Shown: positions 1-16,415, counted from the stretch's first letter. The stretch is 64,000 nt of DNA from Homalodisca vitripennis (GCF_021130785.1 NC_060214.1:48297001-48361000); one strand, 5' to 3'. Notes: generated from the letters alone by a model not told the origin. Translations and numbers: made by a program.

Positions 1-539
1 TAAATAATGGAACAGATTTTAATATCGTATTTCCGGTGCAATTATAGAACGTTTATTAGATTTATGAGAATAGTTTTGTATCTCCAAATGATATTTATAT
101 CTATTATTACACTGTCTTCTTTATTCAATATTTTGTACTAATATTTGCAATAATATACAAGTTAATATGTGTCAATGTAATTGAAAGGAAATTTCCATCT
201 TTAAAATTTTAATGACCAATAACAAATATTTTAATTTACATTCTTTATATATTTATGAGGGTTTTCACCAACTACTTAAAGGCAAAATATTTATAAAAAT
301 ACCCGACAAGCTACAGATTTTTAAAATCGCAGGAATACTACATTCCTAGTGTATATTGTGAGTGGGCCTGTATTATTTGAAATTTTACGTAAAGTAAAAT
401 TTAAAACGTTTTACACGTACAATTCTAAGTAGTTCGGAAAAAATAAACTTTGTTTTTTGGTCCCTAACACAAAGATAATTTTAAGTTGGGAAAATTAATC
501 AAAAAACTAAGTAAATAAAATGTATTATGTTGTAAGTAG
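1..539. other. AT-rich non-coding stretch, nothing recognised
   Basis: Very AT-rich sequence without a sustained open frame, tandem repeat or long inverted repeat that I can see. It abuts the inverted R1 fragment on its right. Confidence 0.5.
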
Positions 540-890
540 GTGTTGTGAATGATATAGTACGTTCCTCTTGTTTAATTGTTTTTATCATGGAATTAATTAA
601 AGAACACACCATGTGGTTCTTTGAAACATTTGAGTAACACGACAGTTTTGGAAAGTATATGGTATGGTTTATTCATGTTTATTACGTCTGTTCAAACCTT
701 TTAACTCAAATACACGATAAAAAGCATTGCATACCGTTGATTTAGTAATTTGATACTTTGAACCTAGTGTAATAATTTAGGAACTAGGTTGCATACTACA
801 TGAGAGCACTCCATGTCTTGCCAACTTGCACCTAAACTTGCATCTTGAATACTGACAGCACTACTAGAAGCTGTGTGGGAATGACGTCAA
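540..890 (-). repeat. Dispersed repeat family R1, inverted partial copy C
   Basis: The reverse complement of this stretch aligns with the middle of the R1 copy at 4,134-5,439, roughly its positions 4,645-5,030. The clearest shared block contains the words CAAGACATGGAGT and, further on, a TTTGAGTT-AAGG-TTGAACA series. A second block around an ACCACAT-GTGTTCT-AATT series continues the alignment. The copy is more diverged than the other two and lies in the opposite orientation. Family identity is unknown; it looks like a truncated old transposable element relic. Confidence 0.7.
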
Positions 891-1466
891 ATGTTCCTTT
901 GCATCCTCTCTCAACATAAGTATAAATGCCCGATATGTGTTTTTATAGACATAATAGAATATATTTTATTTGTTTTTAAAATAAATTCAAATAAAAATGA
1001 TATCTTTCCCTTAAAGCGTATTTTCTTTTCATATCATATTTTTAATATCACATCTTCTTTGAAATGTGGTAGTCGATGTAATTAATATTATTATTATTTA
1101 TACTTCCTCAAACACGTTTTAGATCATTTTGGACACAAGAAAATCTAAAAGCTAATACATTGTAAGCGACAAATGGTTATATAATGTATTGATGATATAT
1201 ATATTTCCTGCAATATCCTTACCTATAATTTACATTCTTGATTAACTGCTTATATATAGATTACGCCATATACCTTTAAAATTGCAAAAATTGATATGTG
1301 GCGTAGACATATAACGCCCATTAGTAAATATTAATTAGGTTTTACTCTAACGGAAACGATATCGTATTAAAATCAACGATGATCTACATATAGAAGACAA
1401 TGCCACCTATTTCACCTCATTCACTCATCACCTATTCTCCAACTTCTCGATATCCCAGAGAGTGTA
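891..1466. other. AT-rich non-coding stretch, nothing recognised
   Basis: No supported feature. A 64-codon open frame at 891-1085 has AT-driven composition and no recognisable domain. Confidence 0.5.
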
Positions 1467-1990
1467 AATTGTTGTGAATTAGTCACTTCTGCCATTTCTA
1501 ATAAAAGTTATACAAGACAATTTCTCAATAATATATGCATTACGAATATATATGTTTCATGATAATTTTAAATATAAAAATTTAATAAATGAACTTTTCA
1601 CGAATACCCCTAAAAAACTTTTTGATCTTTAAATTTCTATAGTCCCATAAAGATGAAATTAAAGACAAACTTGCTTCATGAAATATATAAAAATGAATAG
1701 AATTTTGTGAAGATCAAACACCAATAAGAGTGAAAAGGAGCTGCAACCCAAAGAAATGTTGTGTTTATTTACCTCCCATGATGTCTTGAACACTCAATGA
1801 GACTTGGTTGAGACTGAATATTTGTTCAGAAAGCTAAGATTTTTACAGCTAATACAGTCACAGTTGAGTTTCAGTATTTTTTATTTCTATTAATAAATAT
1901 AATATGATGTTTCGTGATGCATATTTTATTGAGAAATAGTATTATTTAACTTTTATTACAAATGGCAGAAGTGATTAATTCACAGCAATT
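1467..1990. mobile_element. Candidate non-autonomous DNA element with 44-bp inverted arms
   Basis: Positions 1,467-1,510 and 1,947-1,990 are inverted copies of each other, 44 bp long with three mismatches. They are separated by 436 bp of AT-rich, non-coding DNA. The spacing and near-identity fit a MITE-like element with terminal or subterminal inverted repeats of about 524 bp. I could not define a target-site duplication or the exact outer ends. A chance inverted repeat this long is unlikely, but the element class is unknown. Confidence 0.5.
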
Positions 1991-3013
1991 AGTTTATTCT
2001 GAATTTTACCTTCTATAAGATACTAGAAATTGGTTTCTACTGATATTGTAAGACAGCAATTTACAGTAGTTGAAGGACAATAACAGAGGGATCAGAAGTA
2101 ATATGATTCTCCAAACCTCTTGTTACGCGGCTGTAATTTTATAAAACAAGCGAGTGCAATGAAACCGTGACAACAGCAACTGAAACCATAAAGCAATAAA
2201 CTAGACACTATATGCAAATGTGTATGAGAGAAAATCGTCGAGGGGACATCGCATTCGTTTGTCACTGATGAGACATACGACACTGATTAGGTATATAGAT
2301 ATTGATATAATATTTGGACACAAAAAACGTGGTAACATATATTGTACTAGATCAGGTTTACAGACAAACCATCGAGAAACGATTACTGAGAGTACAAATA
2401 ACAGCAGATAAGCTAGTAGTAATATTTAAAAAAAATTTGCTTTGTTTACGTGATTTATAGTACTAAAAAGTACAGCTAAATAGAAAGTAAATTTAGCTGT
2501 TATATTTTTTATAAGTTACTAAATATACGCGTATATGTGTGTATATAGAGTGGGCTTTCTGACACCACTCATAAAACATATAAAATAAAACATAAAAATA
2601 AGCTACTAAACGTAGAATCGCTGCAATTGAAAACCATTCCTATGAATGGAGTAATCTATCTAAATATCTCAGATTAAAGGCCAAGGGAACGTGTAAGCCC
2701 TGCGGGTCGACAGGTTTACTTTACAAAATGAACGTAAAGTAGTTCGTTTGACATCACTTTCCGTACATATTATAAGGATCTTCACATTTTAAATTAGAGA
2801 AGTAAAAGAAAAGTTAGAAATTTTTATAACTAGTACATTTAAAGCATGTTTTAATTTTATGAGTTATTCGTTAATTGTTTATAAACACTTTTTTCAACAG
2901 CTTTATTTAAATTCGGTAATGATTGACTTAAAAAAGTACTTCCTCTACCAGGAAAAGTACATGATATATAATGTTTATCACAAAGTGCTATATACAACTC
3001 CGCAATGGACATT
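1991..3013. other. Non-coding stretch, nothing recognised
   Basis: Contains overlapping short open frames on both strands (2,092-2,411) and one at 2,859-3,056. None resembles a known protein. Confidence 0.45.
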
Positions 3014-3147
3014 GGGGAAATTATTGATAACACAGCTCTGTTGCTCGTTGCTTTGAAGCTCCAATCTGCTCTCTACATCTATCCTCGTACATGACTATCT
3101 CTCTGATACACACTGAAATATTTAGCAGCTATCTCGGAGCAACTTTA
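3014..3147 (+). repeat. Dispersed repeat R4, copy A
   Basis: This stretch of about 134 bp matches the reverse complement of 12,889-13,021 with few gaps. Shared words include GATAACACAGCTC, GTTGCTTTGAAG and TACATCTATCCTCG. The two copies are in opposite orientation and 10 kb apart. It is more GC-rich than its surroundings. No RNA polymerase III A or B box is obvious, so I do not call it a SINE. Confidence 0.7.
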
Positions 3148-4133
3148 ATGACATCCTTTTTATATCAGTCTATCATTTAATGTTAACTAGAAACTTTTTA
3201 CCAAAAATGTACGTTTTATTTCATATTGAGCAGGATAGAAAGACAAATAACTCTCAAAACAATACTGACAATTCACTTTAACTTTTATGAATCGTTTATA
3301 GCATAAAATATGTTTTGCATACATCAAGTATATTTTTAATCGAGGTATGAGTTAAAAACAATACCATTCTACGGAATCAGTATTGTTTGTTTTTTAGAAA
3401 TATTAGAAAAAAAAATATTATTGCTAATCTGGGTTCTTTGAAAATTAATAATTTTAAAATAGGCATGATTTATGTTTATTTTTGAATTTTAAATATAATT
3501 TTACACAATGCGTAACTTTATGTTTATCAATGTGGTCGGCTCTGGTTTTATGATTAAATAAGCATTTAATCAATGTGTCTTCATTTTCAGTATCATACAA
3601 TTAGTTAAAATATATTGATCACATTTATTATTGATCATGGCATATTACATGTAGTTCGCTTTGTTTTAATCCCAGAAGATGTTCTATGTTTGACAGTTAT
3701 AAAGGCAATTCATATTTTAATGAGTCATAGATTAATTAAACGTAATGCGTTTTGTAAATTATGTTAACAATTACTTTCATGTTGTGCTATTAAGGAATTA
3801 TTAGAAAACTAAACTAAATGTTGATCGAGCACTATAAAAACTATAAAATATAATGTAACAAAGTATAAAAAGTAATTTTAAAATTTCAATAATATTTTGA
3901 ACTAATTAAGGAAAAGCTATATGTATAACTAAACATTTTTAAATGTAAAATATATTTTCTAAACTTTTTCTACAAAAAATACGTTGAAAATCAGGAGCCT
4001 GGAAGCCAGCTTGGGACTGGAGACGTCTTGCATTAATAAACAGTACGTGTCACTCTGTGTACAAAACTCGCCTTTCTCTCTTGTTAAATAGTATTTACAT
4101 AGCAAAATAGTGTCTTTAATTTTGGAATTAAAA
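3148..4133. other. AT-rich non-coding stretch, nothing recognised
   Basis: No supported gene or repeat. The open frame at 3,959-4,198 (minus strand) runs into the R1 boundary and has no recognisable domain. Confidence 0.5.
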
Positions 4134-5436
4134 CTTGTTTTAAACCAATTTCTGTGTACGATATCGTTTATTATATAATAAAAGTTATTCAAAACCATCT
4201 AGTAGTTATATTTTATATTGATTTAAAAATTATTGTAAAAGGATTTCGTTCAATTACGGCCTAAGATCAATTTTACTGCAAATTGCTAGGTTTTTTTTAC
4301 GATACGGCTCAGCATTGTAAATTTGAGCTCATTTTGTTAACTATAATTTATCAGTCATGAAAAGACACATAAAATATAAGCTGACTAAAAATTTAACTTG
4401 AATAATGCATGAATACTTTTATACGTGTTTATTTTCCACAATATGATTATTATGTTAATAAAGGATTCTTTACAACTCCTATTCGAATTTTAAAACCGAT
4501 GTCTTAATTATTGTAACTTCATTGTCTAATATATTTAAAACTAGAATATATATAAAGAAAAATTTTTATTTTTAATTGAGTCTCAAGGAATTTATAATAG
4601 AAGATGAAGAAACATTACGGGAGATTATCCGATGTAGCAATAGTATGCAAACTAGCATTTGGTGCCATTCCTACTCATTTTCCGGTAGCGTTGTCAGCAC
4701 TCAAGATACAAGTTAAGTGCAAGCTGACAAGACATGGAGTTCTCTTCATGGAACATTAATGCCTAAAACCTTTGACTAGTTCAAATTGGCTTCTAGTATC
4801 CAGTTACTCCATCCACAGTATGTGGTACTCTTTATAGTGTCTTTGAGTTCAAGGTGTTGAACAAGCTTAAGAAACTAAAACTATATTTTCTCTTACAAGA
4901 ATACACTTTATGTAGTTTCTGATCACTATTGCGTCATTAGAATTTCTAAAGTACCACATAGCTTGTGTTCTAATTTATTCAATTCTAATAGAAACAAACG
5001 CAGAGTATGTACTTTTTGGTACGCTATAAATGTCATACTTCGATCAAATCAATGTGTTTATTCACTTTTATCATTTATATACCGTATTTCATTTTCACAT
5101 ATAGGCTACTATTATTTATTATTTTACAGTAAATTTCCAACTGCAATCCAATACATAAATGATAATATAAATAGGTGGTACAGTAAATATATGAAACATG
5201 TAGAATTAGAGATGAGTCAAAGATCATAAACTATTGTAACAGTGTTTAGATTTTCACTGCTACTAGATCTCGTAGAAGTATTGCAAGAAGAGGTTATAAA
5301 GCTTATAAACTATTAACTAGAAAATGCCTATAACAAGATCAAACTAAGTCAAATTATAAGGAAAAACTGAAAAAGCAATAATTTACAAGAAAAAATCAAG
5401 TAAAAAAACAACTGTAATTGATGATAAACTAATTTG

Positions 5437-5439
<3 letters not shown>
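4134..5439 (+). repeat. Dispersed repeat family R1, copy A (~1.3 kb)
   Basis: Aligns along its whole length with 16,618-17,921. Shared landmarks include GTACGATATCGTTT near the left end, TTCAATTACGGCCTAAGA, CATTACGGGAGATTA, and AAATTTGAAC-type sequence at the right end. The right end runs directly into a GT microsatellite at 5,440, and copy B also ends close to a GT tract. An 88-codon frame at 4,963-5,229 lies inside but has no recognisable domain. No LTRs, terminal inverted repeats or conserved coding region are visible. A non-autonomous element or a 3' LINE fragment remain possible. Orientation is arbitrary. Confidence 0.8.
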
Positions 5440-5498
<59 letters not shown>

Positions 5499-5502
5499 TG
5501 TG
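5440..5502. repeat. (GT)n microsatellite
   Basis: Nearly perfect GT/TG dinucleotide array of about 60 bp, with one TTT interruption near its right end. It is joined directly to the right end of R1 copy A. Confidence 0.98.
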
Positions 5503-6059
5503 ATAAAAACTTATAAACACAGTAATTCGACCTTTTTTCAACGACGTTTACCTACGCACAAGCTTGCCTATGTATGTACTTTTTTAATATTTTAAGTAAT
5601 GTTTATGTTTTAAACAAAGTTTTAAATACAACGAAATAATATTAACAAAACGATTTTATTATATAAAAAAATACCATAAGAAATCTGAACTTTCATTACT
5701 TTACTTTTTCATTATAATTCTTTTATTTATTCACCTTGATATTTATTTAAATTTAGTGCCTATTTTTACTTTCATAAAATTTAATAAAAGTTCCAAGTTA
5801 AATGTTATATTCTATTTGGATAGCAAAGCAATAAACATATTTAAATTACATAAGCAAATTGAATTTAGATTTTTCTGACAAAATCTGAGAATACTATTAT
5901 AAAAACCATGTTAAACTTCTTTTAGTTAACCTTTTTTTATAAATACAAAATGTATTTAACTATTCTAAACAAACCATAGTATTTCAATACCCATAAAGTA
6001 GATGTGAAGGTAACAGCAGTATTGAGAAAAATACCATAAAGTAATTTTTAGTAAATAAG
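5503..6059. other. AT-rich non-coding stretch, nothing recognised
   Basis: Composed largely of A/T runs with no open frame or repeat that I recognise. Confidence 0.5.
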
Positions 6060-6420
6060 TAATATTTTATATATCAGTTAATTGAAAGTTAGACGTTTTG
6101 TGGTTAGTATAAAGTTTGTGGCTACAGTATATTAGGGCAAGGTTGGCCAAGACAGTTATATAACCGTTATCGTGGTCTGTATAATGGAGCTTATATCTTC
6201 TACAAGTCCACAGTGTGCGTATATAACTGTGGCCACGGTCTGGTCTCTGGCGTTAAAAACTCGCTTTATTCTGGTCAACTTTATCTATCTATAAATTGCT
6301 GAATAACGACAATATATTATGGATATACTTCAGTACTTCTCGCAACTATTTTCCAGTTATATATCTGAGTACTGTGTTAACTCTTTATTCAAAACATATA
6401 ACAAGAAGCCAAAACCATGT
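6060..6420 (+). repeat. Dispersed repeat R5, copy A
   Basis: Its reverse complement aligns with 55,520-55,880 over about 360 bp. The central ~130 bp (about 6,135-6,260) is markedly better conserved than the flanks. That core contains the words GACCGTGGCCACAG and CACACTGTGGACTTGT and is richer in GC and CpG than the surroundings. The flanks align more loosely but continuously. No coding potential is shared convincingly between the copies, and the family is unknown. Confidence 0.8.
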
Positions 6421-6701
6421 ACAGGAATGTCAAGGACACTAGTATTACTACATATAGTGACCTTCATGGCTCTGAACTTAGACCACTCCTCTTACAGTTA
6501 CTAAATGCATCCTTAATCTCCTATCTGGGGGTTTATTCCTTTAGAGATGTATTTAATATTAAACCTAAAAAACTTTAAATTACTTTTAAGTATTGTGCTC
6601 AGACTTTCAGTGAATTTTCTATAAATAATATGTACATAAATATATTGGCGATATTACCATTTTTATTCTGGGTCGTTTCAAATTTATCACCGCTTCACAC
6701 T

Positions 6702-6703
<2 letters not shown>

Positions 6704-6762
<59 letters not shown>
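6704..6762. repeat. (AT)n microsatellite
   Basis: Uninterrupted AT array of about 58 bp. The minus-strand open frame at 6,701-6,964 includes it and is an artefact. Confidence 0.98.
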
Positions 6763-6764
<2 letters not shown>

Positions 6765-7980
6765 TAAAGGCCTATAAATAAAACATAATTAAAATCAAAA
6801 ACGTAATAATAAGCTATCAAAATCTTATTTAAAAGCAATTCTACTCGGCCCTTAAAACTTTGACTTAAAAAGTAAATTATATTTAAAATGTTTATATACA
6901 AATATATTGGTTTTATAGATACATATTTTGAATAGTGTTTGGAATAATGTAGCCAAAAACTCATGGTATTGTAACAAATATACTGGCTATTTCCATACTG
7001 CGTACTTAAATATCAAGAATTTCCATTTTATCAGTCATCTCTTTTAAAACTCGAATAAGATTAAAGTTATCATTGACTTCTTTTTGGGGTTTTATATAAT
7101 GTAATAAATATTCGAGCTATCTGGATTACAAATTTTGTTTCACATCTAAAAATACATGAGGAGCACTTGGTCTATCGGTCATATGTCTAATTCTCTCCAA
7201 AATAATAATATTAATATTTATAAAATAGTCGCTTTGTTGTTAAGGCTTAAAGGATGTGTACTGCTCGCTCAAAGAGGACAGTGGATTTTGGCTTTTGTGG
7301 TCACGCATGGACGGCTATATTTAGATGAAGTGATGAAATAGGTTTTGTATAACTATGTATATAGTATAATCCTTACATAAGGCCTCAGAAAATAATGAAT
7401 ATATTGTTGGACTAATCATATTACAAGACAGGAGTACGCCACCGCATGTGTCGCAAAAAAGGCTTCGCCGAGGTACCATAACAATTTCAAGTCTATAGCC
7501 ACATGTGATGTTACGTCTCATGTTGAAATGTCGTATTATTGTACTCAAATTGTTTTACAAATTTATTTACCCTAAGTAGGGCCTACTTACCGTTGCCATT
7601 ATGACCCGTAACACGAGTGTAAATAGGTTGTGTAATTATCGCTGCGCGAAATCGCATTGAGTGCAAGCATAATCATCGAACTCGATCTGGTTATATAGAA
7701 ATGGAAGATTGATTTATTAATTAATTATTATTTCAACGGTTTTTAAATTAAAATTGTTTTATTTTAAACCGAAAAATCTTGACAAAGCCAACAACGAACA
7801 ATGTTTTATGATGCATTGAAAATGGGTTTAAGAAAACGTTATAAAAGGGGCAGTTTAAAACTTCAACCTCATATCACAAACTAGGGCATGTGTTGATCAT
7901 AACTCCAGATATAAAGCTATTGAAAATTTATGCTGTTTAAAATTACATTGTATACTTATCTTTAATATGATTGGAATCCA
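6763..7980. other. Non-coding stretch with small GC-richer patches
   Basis: No supported gene. Around 7,430-7,480 and 7,600-7,660 the sequence is locally richer in CpG than the surrounding AT-rich DNA, which may mark remnants of a more recent insertion. Short frames at 7,156-7,341 and 7,321-7,548 are unremarkable. Confidence 0.4.
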
Positions 7981-8465
7981 TACAATCACGTGACACTGGA
8001 GGTGTGAAAGTATTTCAGTACGTTTAACTCTTGTACTTAGACAACAAATCAGCTGTAGCATTTTATCTTAAGCACTATAGATTTAAGATCAGCTGTTTAT
8101 TTCTCTCACCAGCAATCAGCTGTTCGCTCAGAACTGTACCTACAGTGAAGTAGGCCCACAACTAAACGCTGATTACATCAGTTTAACATTCACCCGGCAT
8201 TGCTGTCCCTCGGGATAATCTGGCTAGTTTATCCTGTTGTTGTAACCAATACTGGGGACCTACTCTTGCTTGTTACCCTCCTGGGAAATTCGCAATCCCA
8301 CTCTGATTTAATTTACTTTAAAATTTATCTCTGAAATTTTTTATCTGAAAAATGAAATTATTTATCTCTCGCTGTGGAAATCTACATTGGGCTCAAAGAT
8401 TACTTGCCATTTAACAATGAATTATTGATAATCAAATTCTCATTGACCGTATTTAAAGAAAGATA
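7981..8465 (-). repeat. Dispersed repeat family R2, copy A (inverted)
   Basis: The reverse complement matches copies at 22,560-23,145, 38,655-39,145 and 45,390-45,890. Diagnostic words on the reverse complement include GAATTTCCCAGGAGGGTAAC, a GGTCCCCAGTATTGGTTAC block, GATAAACTAGCCAGATTATC and a late ACAGCTGAT word. The copy is diverged and contains no open frame of note. A short interspersed or MITE-like element of unknown class is likely. Confidence 0.8.
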
Positions 8466-11400
8466 TATAAGTCCTCATTATTAAATCATAATAATTGTAT
8501 ATCAGAATATTAATATTTATCTGATCGGGAATGATTTTTTTAACTGCAATATAAAATCTAAGAACTCTTACTTATACTTTGGGAATGTACGATCTGTAGT
8601 TTGTATTTTATCAGTTGTATATAAAGAATGGTATGTAGATATTAAATTCTTATGTGAGAATATTTAGATACTACATTTGTATATTAATTAAATTATTTAG
8701 AGATTACGTTGAATTATTTAAAACACACAAAACCAATAATTAAAACTTTTATGTCTGTAAAGGTCACAGCTCTAACTGTTACAACAACTCTAACTGTTCC
8801 CGTTAAAATCATGTTTTAGTTATTAATGTTGAGGTAAAATATAAATACTTAAAAACTATGCCGAATTTTAAATATTACTGTACCAAACATAGCACCATAA
8901 TTTATATTATCAAACGAAGATTAGTGTTCCTGCGAAATTAGGTAGGAAAGAGGCCTTTCTTTTCAGTTTCCTTATTATCTTGTTATTGCTATCTTCAAAT
9001 TACATTTTATCAAATTATTTACGTTTATTAATTTTTAACCCTATATGTTGCAGATGTTATCTTATACATTTTCCTGATCAGACAGGATCAAAAACCTTGA
9101 GGTTGGTAGTCCTCAATGAGGCAGCTATTTTCATTTAAAAATTTTTATATTGACTGGCAGGACCAGTACTACAAACATAAAAGCGAATGAACGAAGTCTA
9201 GCTCAAGTTTAACCAATCAGCGATCGTCTCATGAATAAGTAATAATTGTAGTTTCTTTATCACAGGCTAAAAAAACATTACACAGATTTTATAATTACTG
9301 AGTTATTTTTGGAAGTTAATTTTCATAATTAGTTTCAAGGTGATCTTATTATCCATGTAGAATAGCGTGGATTTTTAATAATTTCTTATACTTCTTGTGT
9401 ATGCTTTGATTTGCAACTAAGTTCTGTTATGCCTATTCCAGATTCTAATGATTTTTGTGCTCAAGGTGTTCACAAGCTGTTGTGGGTATAAATGGACAAG
9501 TTGAAGCAAAAACGTCTTTTCCCAAAGTAATTTATCCAAAACAAGACGGAACATCGAATTCACATCAACACATAAACAGTGTCCTTCACATGTCTCAAAC
9601 ATTTCCTCTGTGTTTGAGTAGGCATAGATCAGGTTTGACATTGTGTCTCAAGGAATATTTTCAATCCATGACATTGTTTTTTTTTTCTATGTAAAACAGG
9701 TGAAAGAATAGATAATAGTGTGTGATATCATGGTGTAATTTATGACTTCCTGTAAACTGAGGACTACCTAACGTAGTCATAGCTCTCGAGATTCTACCAT
9801 AAACTGACCGTCGATAATATGGACAACATTATCCTGATTGATGGGACAGAGGTTGTACCCTGATGTTGTAATGTGGCTAGCAGTATGTTGTGGCACAGTG
9901 TAATCGATGACAAGCTACGTTAGTGACACAGAACAAACGCTACACTGTAATATGTGTAAGTTTATTTTTGCATTTTGTAAGTTTACATTGCAATTGTGTT
10001 TGTATAGCTTAATTGTTTAACTATTTACGTACCTAAAATTTATTTATTACTTACCTTTAGATAAATTTTGCAGTCAAGTTTTATCTAAATATACATATAT
10101 TTAGTTTGCACAACGACTTTCTCTATTATATTCAAATAAAGTAAATGAAAACTTAAAACACACATCGTAGGGTAAGTTCAGAAAGTGTTTTAAACTTGTT
10201 ATAACTATATTAATTGTAAACATATTCTCCTATTCTACTTTTAAACTTACGTTAATCTAAATAATGTATATCAAACATTCGCAAGATTTAAAATAATATA
10301 TACATTTTTGTAGTACGTAATAATTGATAAAAAATTAATAAATAATATTGAATTGGAAATGAGAATAGTAATTTTATAACCATATAACAGATGTGAATTA
10401 TTGTTATGCGTAAATAAATACTGAAAGAAATCGTAAGAGAGTTAAGTTTTCAAATTAAACATTACTATTTACAAAATAAACGTGAGAAAAAAGCTTATAT
10501 TTACCTTTGTATAAATATTAAATTCGTTTAGTTCATAATTAAAAATTATAACCTAGTCTGAATTATTATTCTAGAATTATTTGGATAGGAATGAAAACAT
10601 AAGTGCAGGGACTAAGATCTGAAGTAGGAAAATACTGTATTTTTCAATTTTCCCCACCACTTAATCAATATTTATCAGAGACAGGTTTACATACGAATCC
10701 AAATCACTGTACCATAGCCACAGGTCTTCGTATTAGAGATAGAAAAATCAATAAGCTAATATGAAATCATCATTTTGACTTGTGGGAGATAGTACGATTT
10801 ATTGTTTCTTAGGCAAAATGAATCCACTGATTTAGTTATGTAAATTCTGCATATCCTTCTCAAAAAATCATAGCCTTGATAAACTTAACACTCTTCTCGT
10901 TGTTTTCATTTAGATTACTTAATTTGAATATAAGTTTGAAAAAGTGAATTAAAAATTCAAATTTTAAAAACATTTTATACGGTAAACAACTTAAGCATAC
11001 CCTTTTTTAAAGCGAGTCGTGAGTTTGCACAAGACAGCGGCAGACAGGCAGAAGGGACCACGTGACGTGTCTACCAATAAAGGGCGGCCGGTAAATCCGA
11101 TGATGGGTCCAATGGTCACAGGATAAACTCAATATTATTGTTGTATTCCTGGACTATTTCAAAAATATCAAGGAGTCTTATGCTGAATATTAAAAACAAA
11201 ACCTACTCTACTGGATTATTGCAAATATTTTGTAAAGGCTAAGATCAGTCGTGAAAAAATGTGCTGAAAACAAGAAAGCAGGATAATGGTAATGTTAAAT
11301 ATACGGTGTTTGTAAGCATGGTGGAATAAATCACACTGAAATTCTCTTGAGAACATAATACACGGACTCAGTAGAACCATTGATTGTACTAGTTCCATAA

Positions 11401-12888
11401 GATGTAACTCATGAAATGCTATAAACTCGAAAATGTGAGCGCAGAAACACTGTGGCGCACCCAAGCTGTCGTGAAGTGAACTAAATGACTCCCTCAACAG
11501 TTCCGTTGATGGGGTAGCAATTAGTGATTGCAATTATAGTCCGCTTTTCAAGTACAACGCTGCTGATAGTGTTAGACGAATGAAGGGGAGATCACGATAC
11601 TAGCGCTGTCACTCGGTATGACAGTGCATTAAATAACGTTGTTTGTTGTTTTTCTCGAAACTTTACGAATATCAAGTAGGGTGACCTCACATGCACCGTG
11701 GTGGTCGTGGCGCAGCCCTAGTGTCCAACATCTGAACTAATTGAATTAATCTTCCGGATCTCAGAATACATTTCTATATTAAACATTTATTTATTGATTT
11801 AATAAAAACCCCAATAAAGTAGAAGCACTTCCTATATTGAGAGAGGCTTGGTGTGAAAGGTTTCTATTAGGTGAGAGTGTCACCAACCAGCTGTCCCATT
11901 TGTGCATTGATGCAGTTATTTAATTTCTCTGCAAAATTTAATAAAATTCATTGATTTACTATAATTGCATGTTTAGAGATCTGAGTGGCGTCTTTGAAAA
12001 ATTAATATAAACAGCTGCAAGTTACAAGAAAATACTGAAATTGCAATAGCAGGATGGCTATTAGATAATAACATTATAAGCTATTTTTAAATTATTATTT
12101 CAATATCTGTTACTATTCAAGTCGCGAATAGTACAAAAGGGTCGCATTCCACCATAATATATTTTGAGGTAAATCCCTACTTTAACTAAAAGGAACAAGT
12201 GTTATTTGTAAACTTTGTGAAAGAATTATAATTTAGCAAACATTCAACTTTTACTTGACAAATTCATCACATCTCAAGATTTGTATCCGTGCTTTCAACG
12301 CGTTGAATTTTGTGTAAATTCTCTTTGCCTAGTTTTAAAACTCCTTAAGCATTAAAACCACATACAAAATAATATTTAAATAATATAATAAACATAAATC
12401 ATTTGAAGCTCAAAAGACTAATATAAATTAGAGTTATATATCCTTTATTGGATCCACGTTAGCGAAGCCTATTACTTGAGGAACTGTAAAATTTCATGTC
12501 TGTCTGCCTGTCTATTTGTATGTCTATTGCGCTTGATGAATACCTAACATATTTTTATTTATAAATGGTTCCCGAAAATTAAATTGATTCATTAAGACCT
12601 TTTGAGTGAGTATTTTGATACAATACTGAAAACCTCTTAAATACTACGAGAGTAGTGGTCAGCCTTGTCATTTTCTAAAGTGAATCGACAGAAAACTAAA
12701 TTGTTCCCCCACTTTGAAGCATCAGTAGTTTTAATAACTCATTATCTTTCTGTGTCTGAAAAACGAGATAAATAGGTAACATCAAAATAAAGTAAGGTAC
12801 TTTTTTCCACTCATGAAATAAGATCTACAGTGTGACAAATGTTCTAATTAACATGAAAAACATGGATTAATATTAAATGAACGCTATT
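8466..12888. other. Non-coding stretch, no supported gene
   Basis: Mostly AT-rich sequence. Overlapping short frames on both strands at 9,417-9,694 and a 105-codon minus-strand frame at 11,216-11,533 have no domain I recognise. The latter lies in a slightly GC-richer tract (about 11,020-11,120 and 11,400-11,720) that could be a decayed transposon, but nothing in it identifies one. I see no tandem repeats or fold-backs of note here. Confidence 0.4.
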
Positions 12889-13021
12889 AAACTTCCTCCG
12901 GGATAGCTGCTGAATATTTGCAGTGTCCATCAGAGAAGGTTCATGTCCGAGGATAGATGTACAGTGCAGATTGAAACTTCAAAGCAACCGGCAACCGAGC
13001 TGTGTTATCTATGATTTACCC
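12889..13021 (-). repeat. Dispersed repeat R4, copy B (inverted)
   Basis: The reverse complement of this stretch aligns with 3,014-3,147, with substitutions but few indels. See copy A for shared words. Sharing is limited to about 135 bp, so either both copies are truncated or the family is naturally short. Confidence 0.7.
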
Positions 13022-13520
13022 GCTGCCCTTTACGCAGTAGTATTTTGCACTTTGCCTTATACATTTATGCACTATGTTCTTGTACTGATGAAATAAGTAT
13101 TTTAGTGGCCATTTTCATAATCATGAAAACTTTAAAATTAGTACAGTGATTTTATTTTTTTAAATTTGTTATATTTGAACATAAAATAAAAATTTAAATA
13201 GCTTACGTTGTAAAGTGAGAATCCAAATACAAGAATATAAATATACACTTCAATTAGCAAAAGGCTCAGAAAGTTATTTAGTAAACCTTACCTATTCTCA
13301 TAAATTAAAAACTTTTTTATAAAAAAGTAAAATATTATTTTTATATCTTAAAAATAATTCTTTTAAACTATGACCTGGATTGAGCATAACTTCAAAGTTT
13401 CATTGCATTTTCTCTCTATTTGAAGTTACAGTAAAATATGTCATTATGCATTGCACTAAGTATATTGCCCCCTTGAAGGGTTAGCGTAGACTGTGGGTTA
13501 TGTTATTTAAAAAAAAAACC
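13022..13520. other. AT-rich non-coding stretch, nothing recognised
   Basis: No sustained open frame or repeat between the R4 copy and the TA microsatellite. Confidence 0.5.

Positions 13521-16415
<2,895 letters not shown>

Noticed and set aside
6701..6964. 87-codon minus-strand open frame
   Set aside because: Its end is a translation of the AT microsatellite (alternating Ile-Tyr) and the rest shows no domain.
11216..11533. 105-codon minus-strand frame
   Set aside because: The longest frame outside the retrotransposon, but with no domain, no conserved context and composition compatible with chance.
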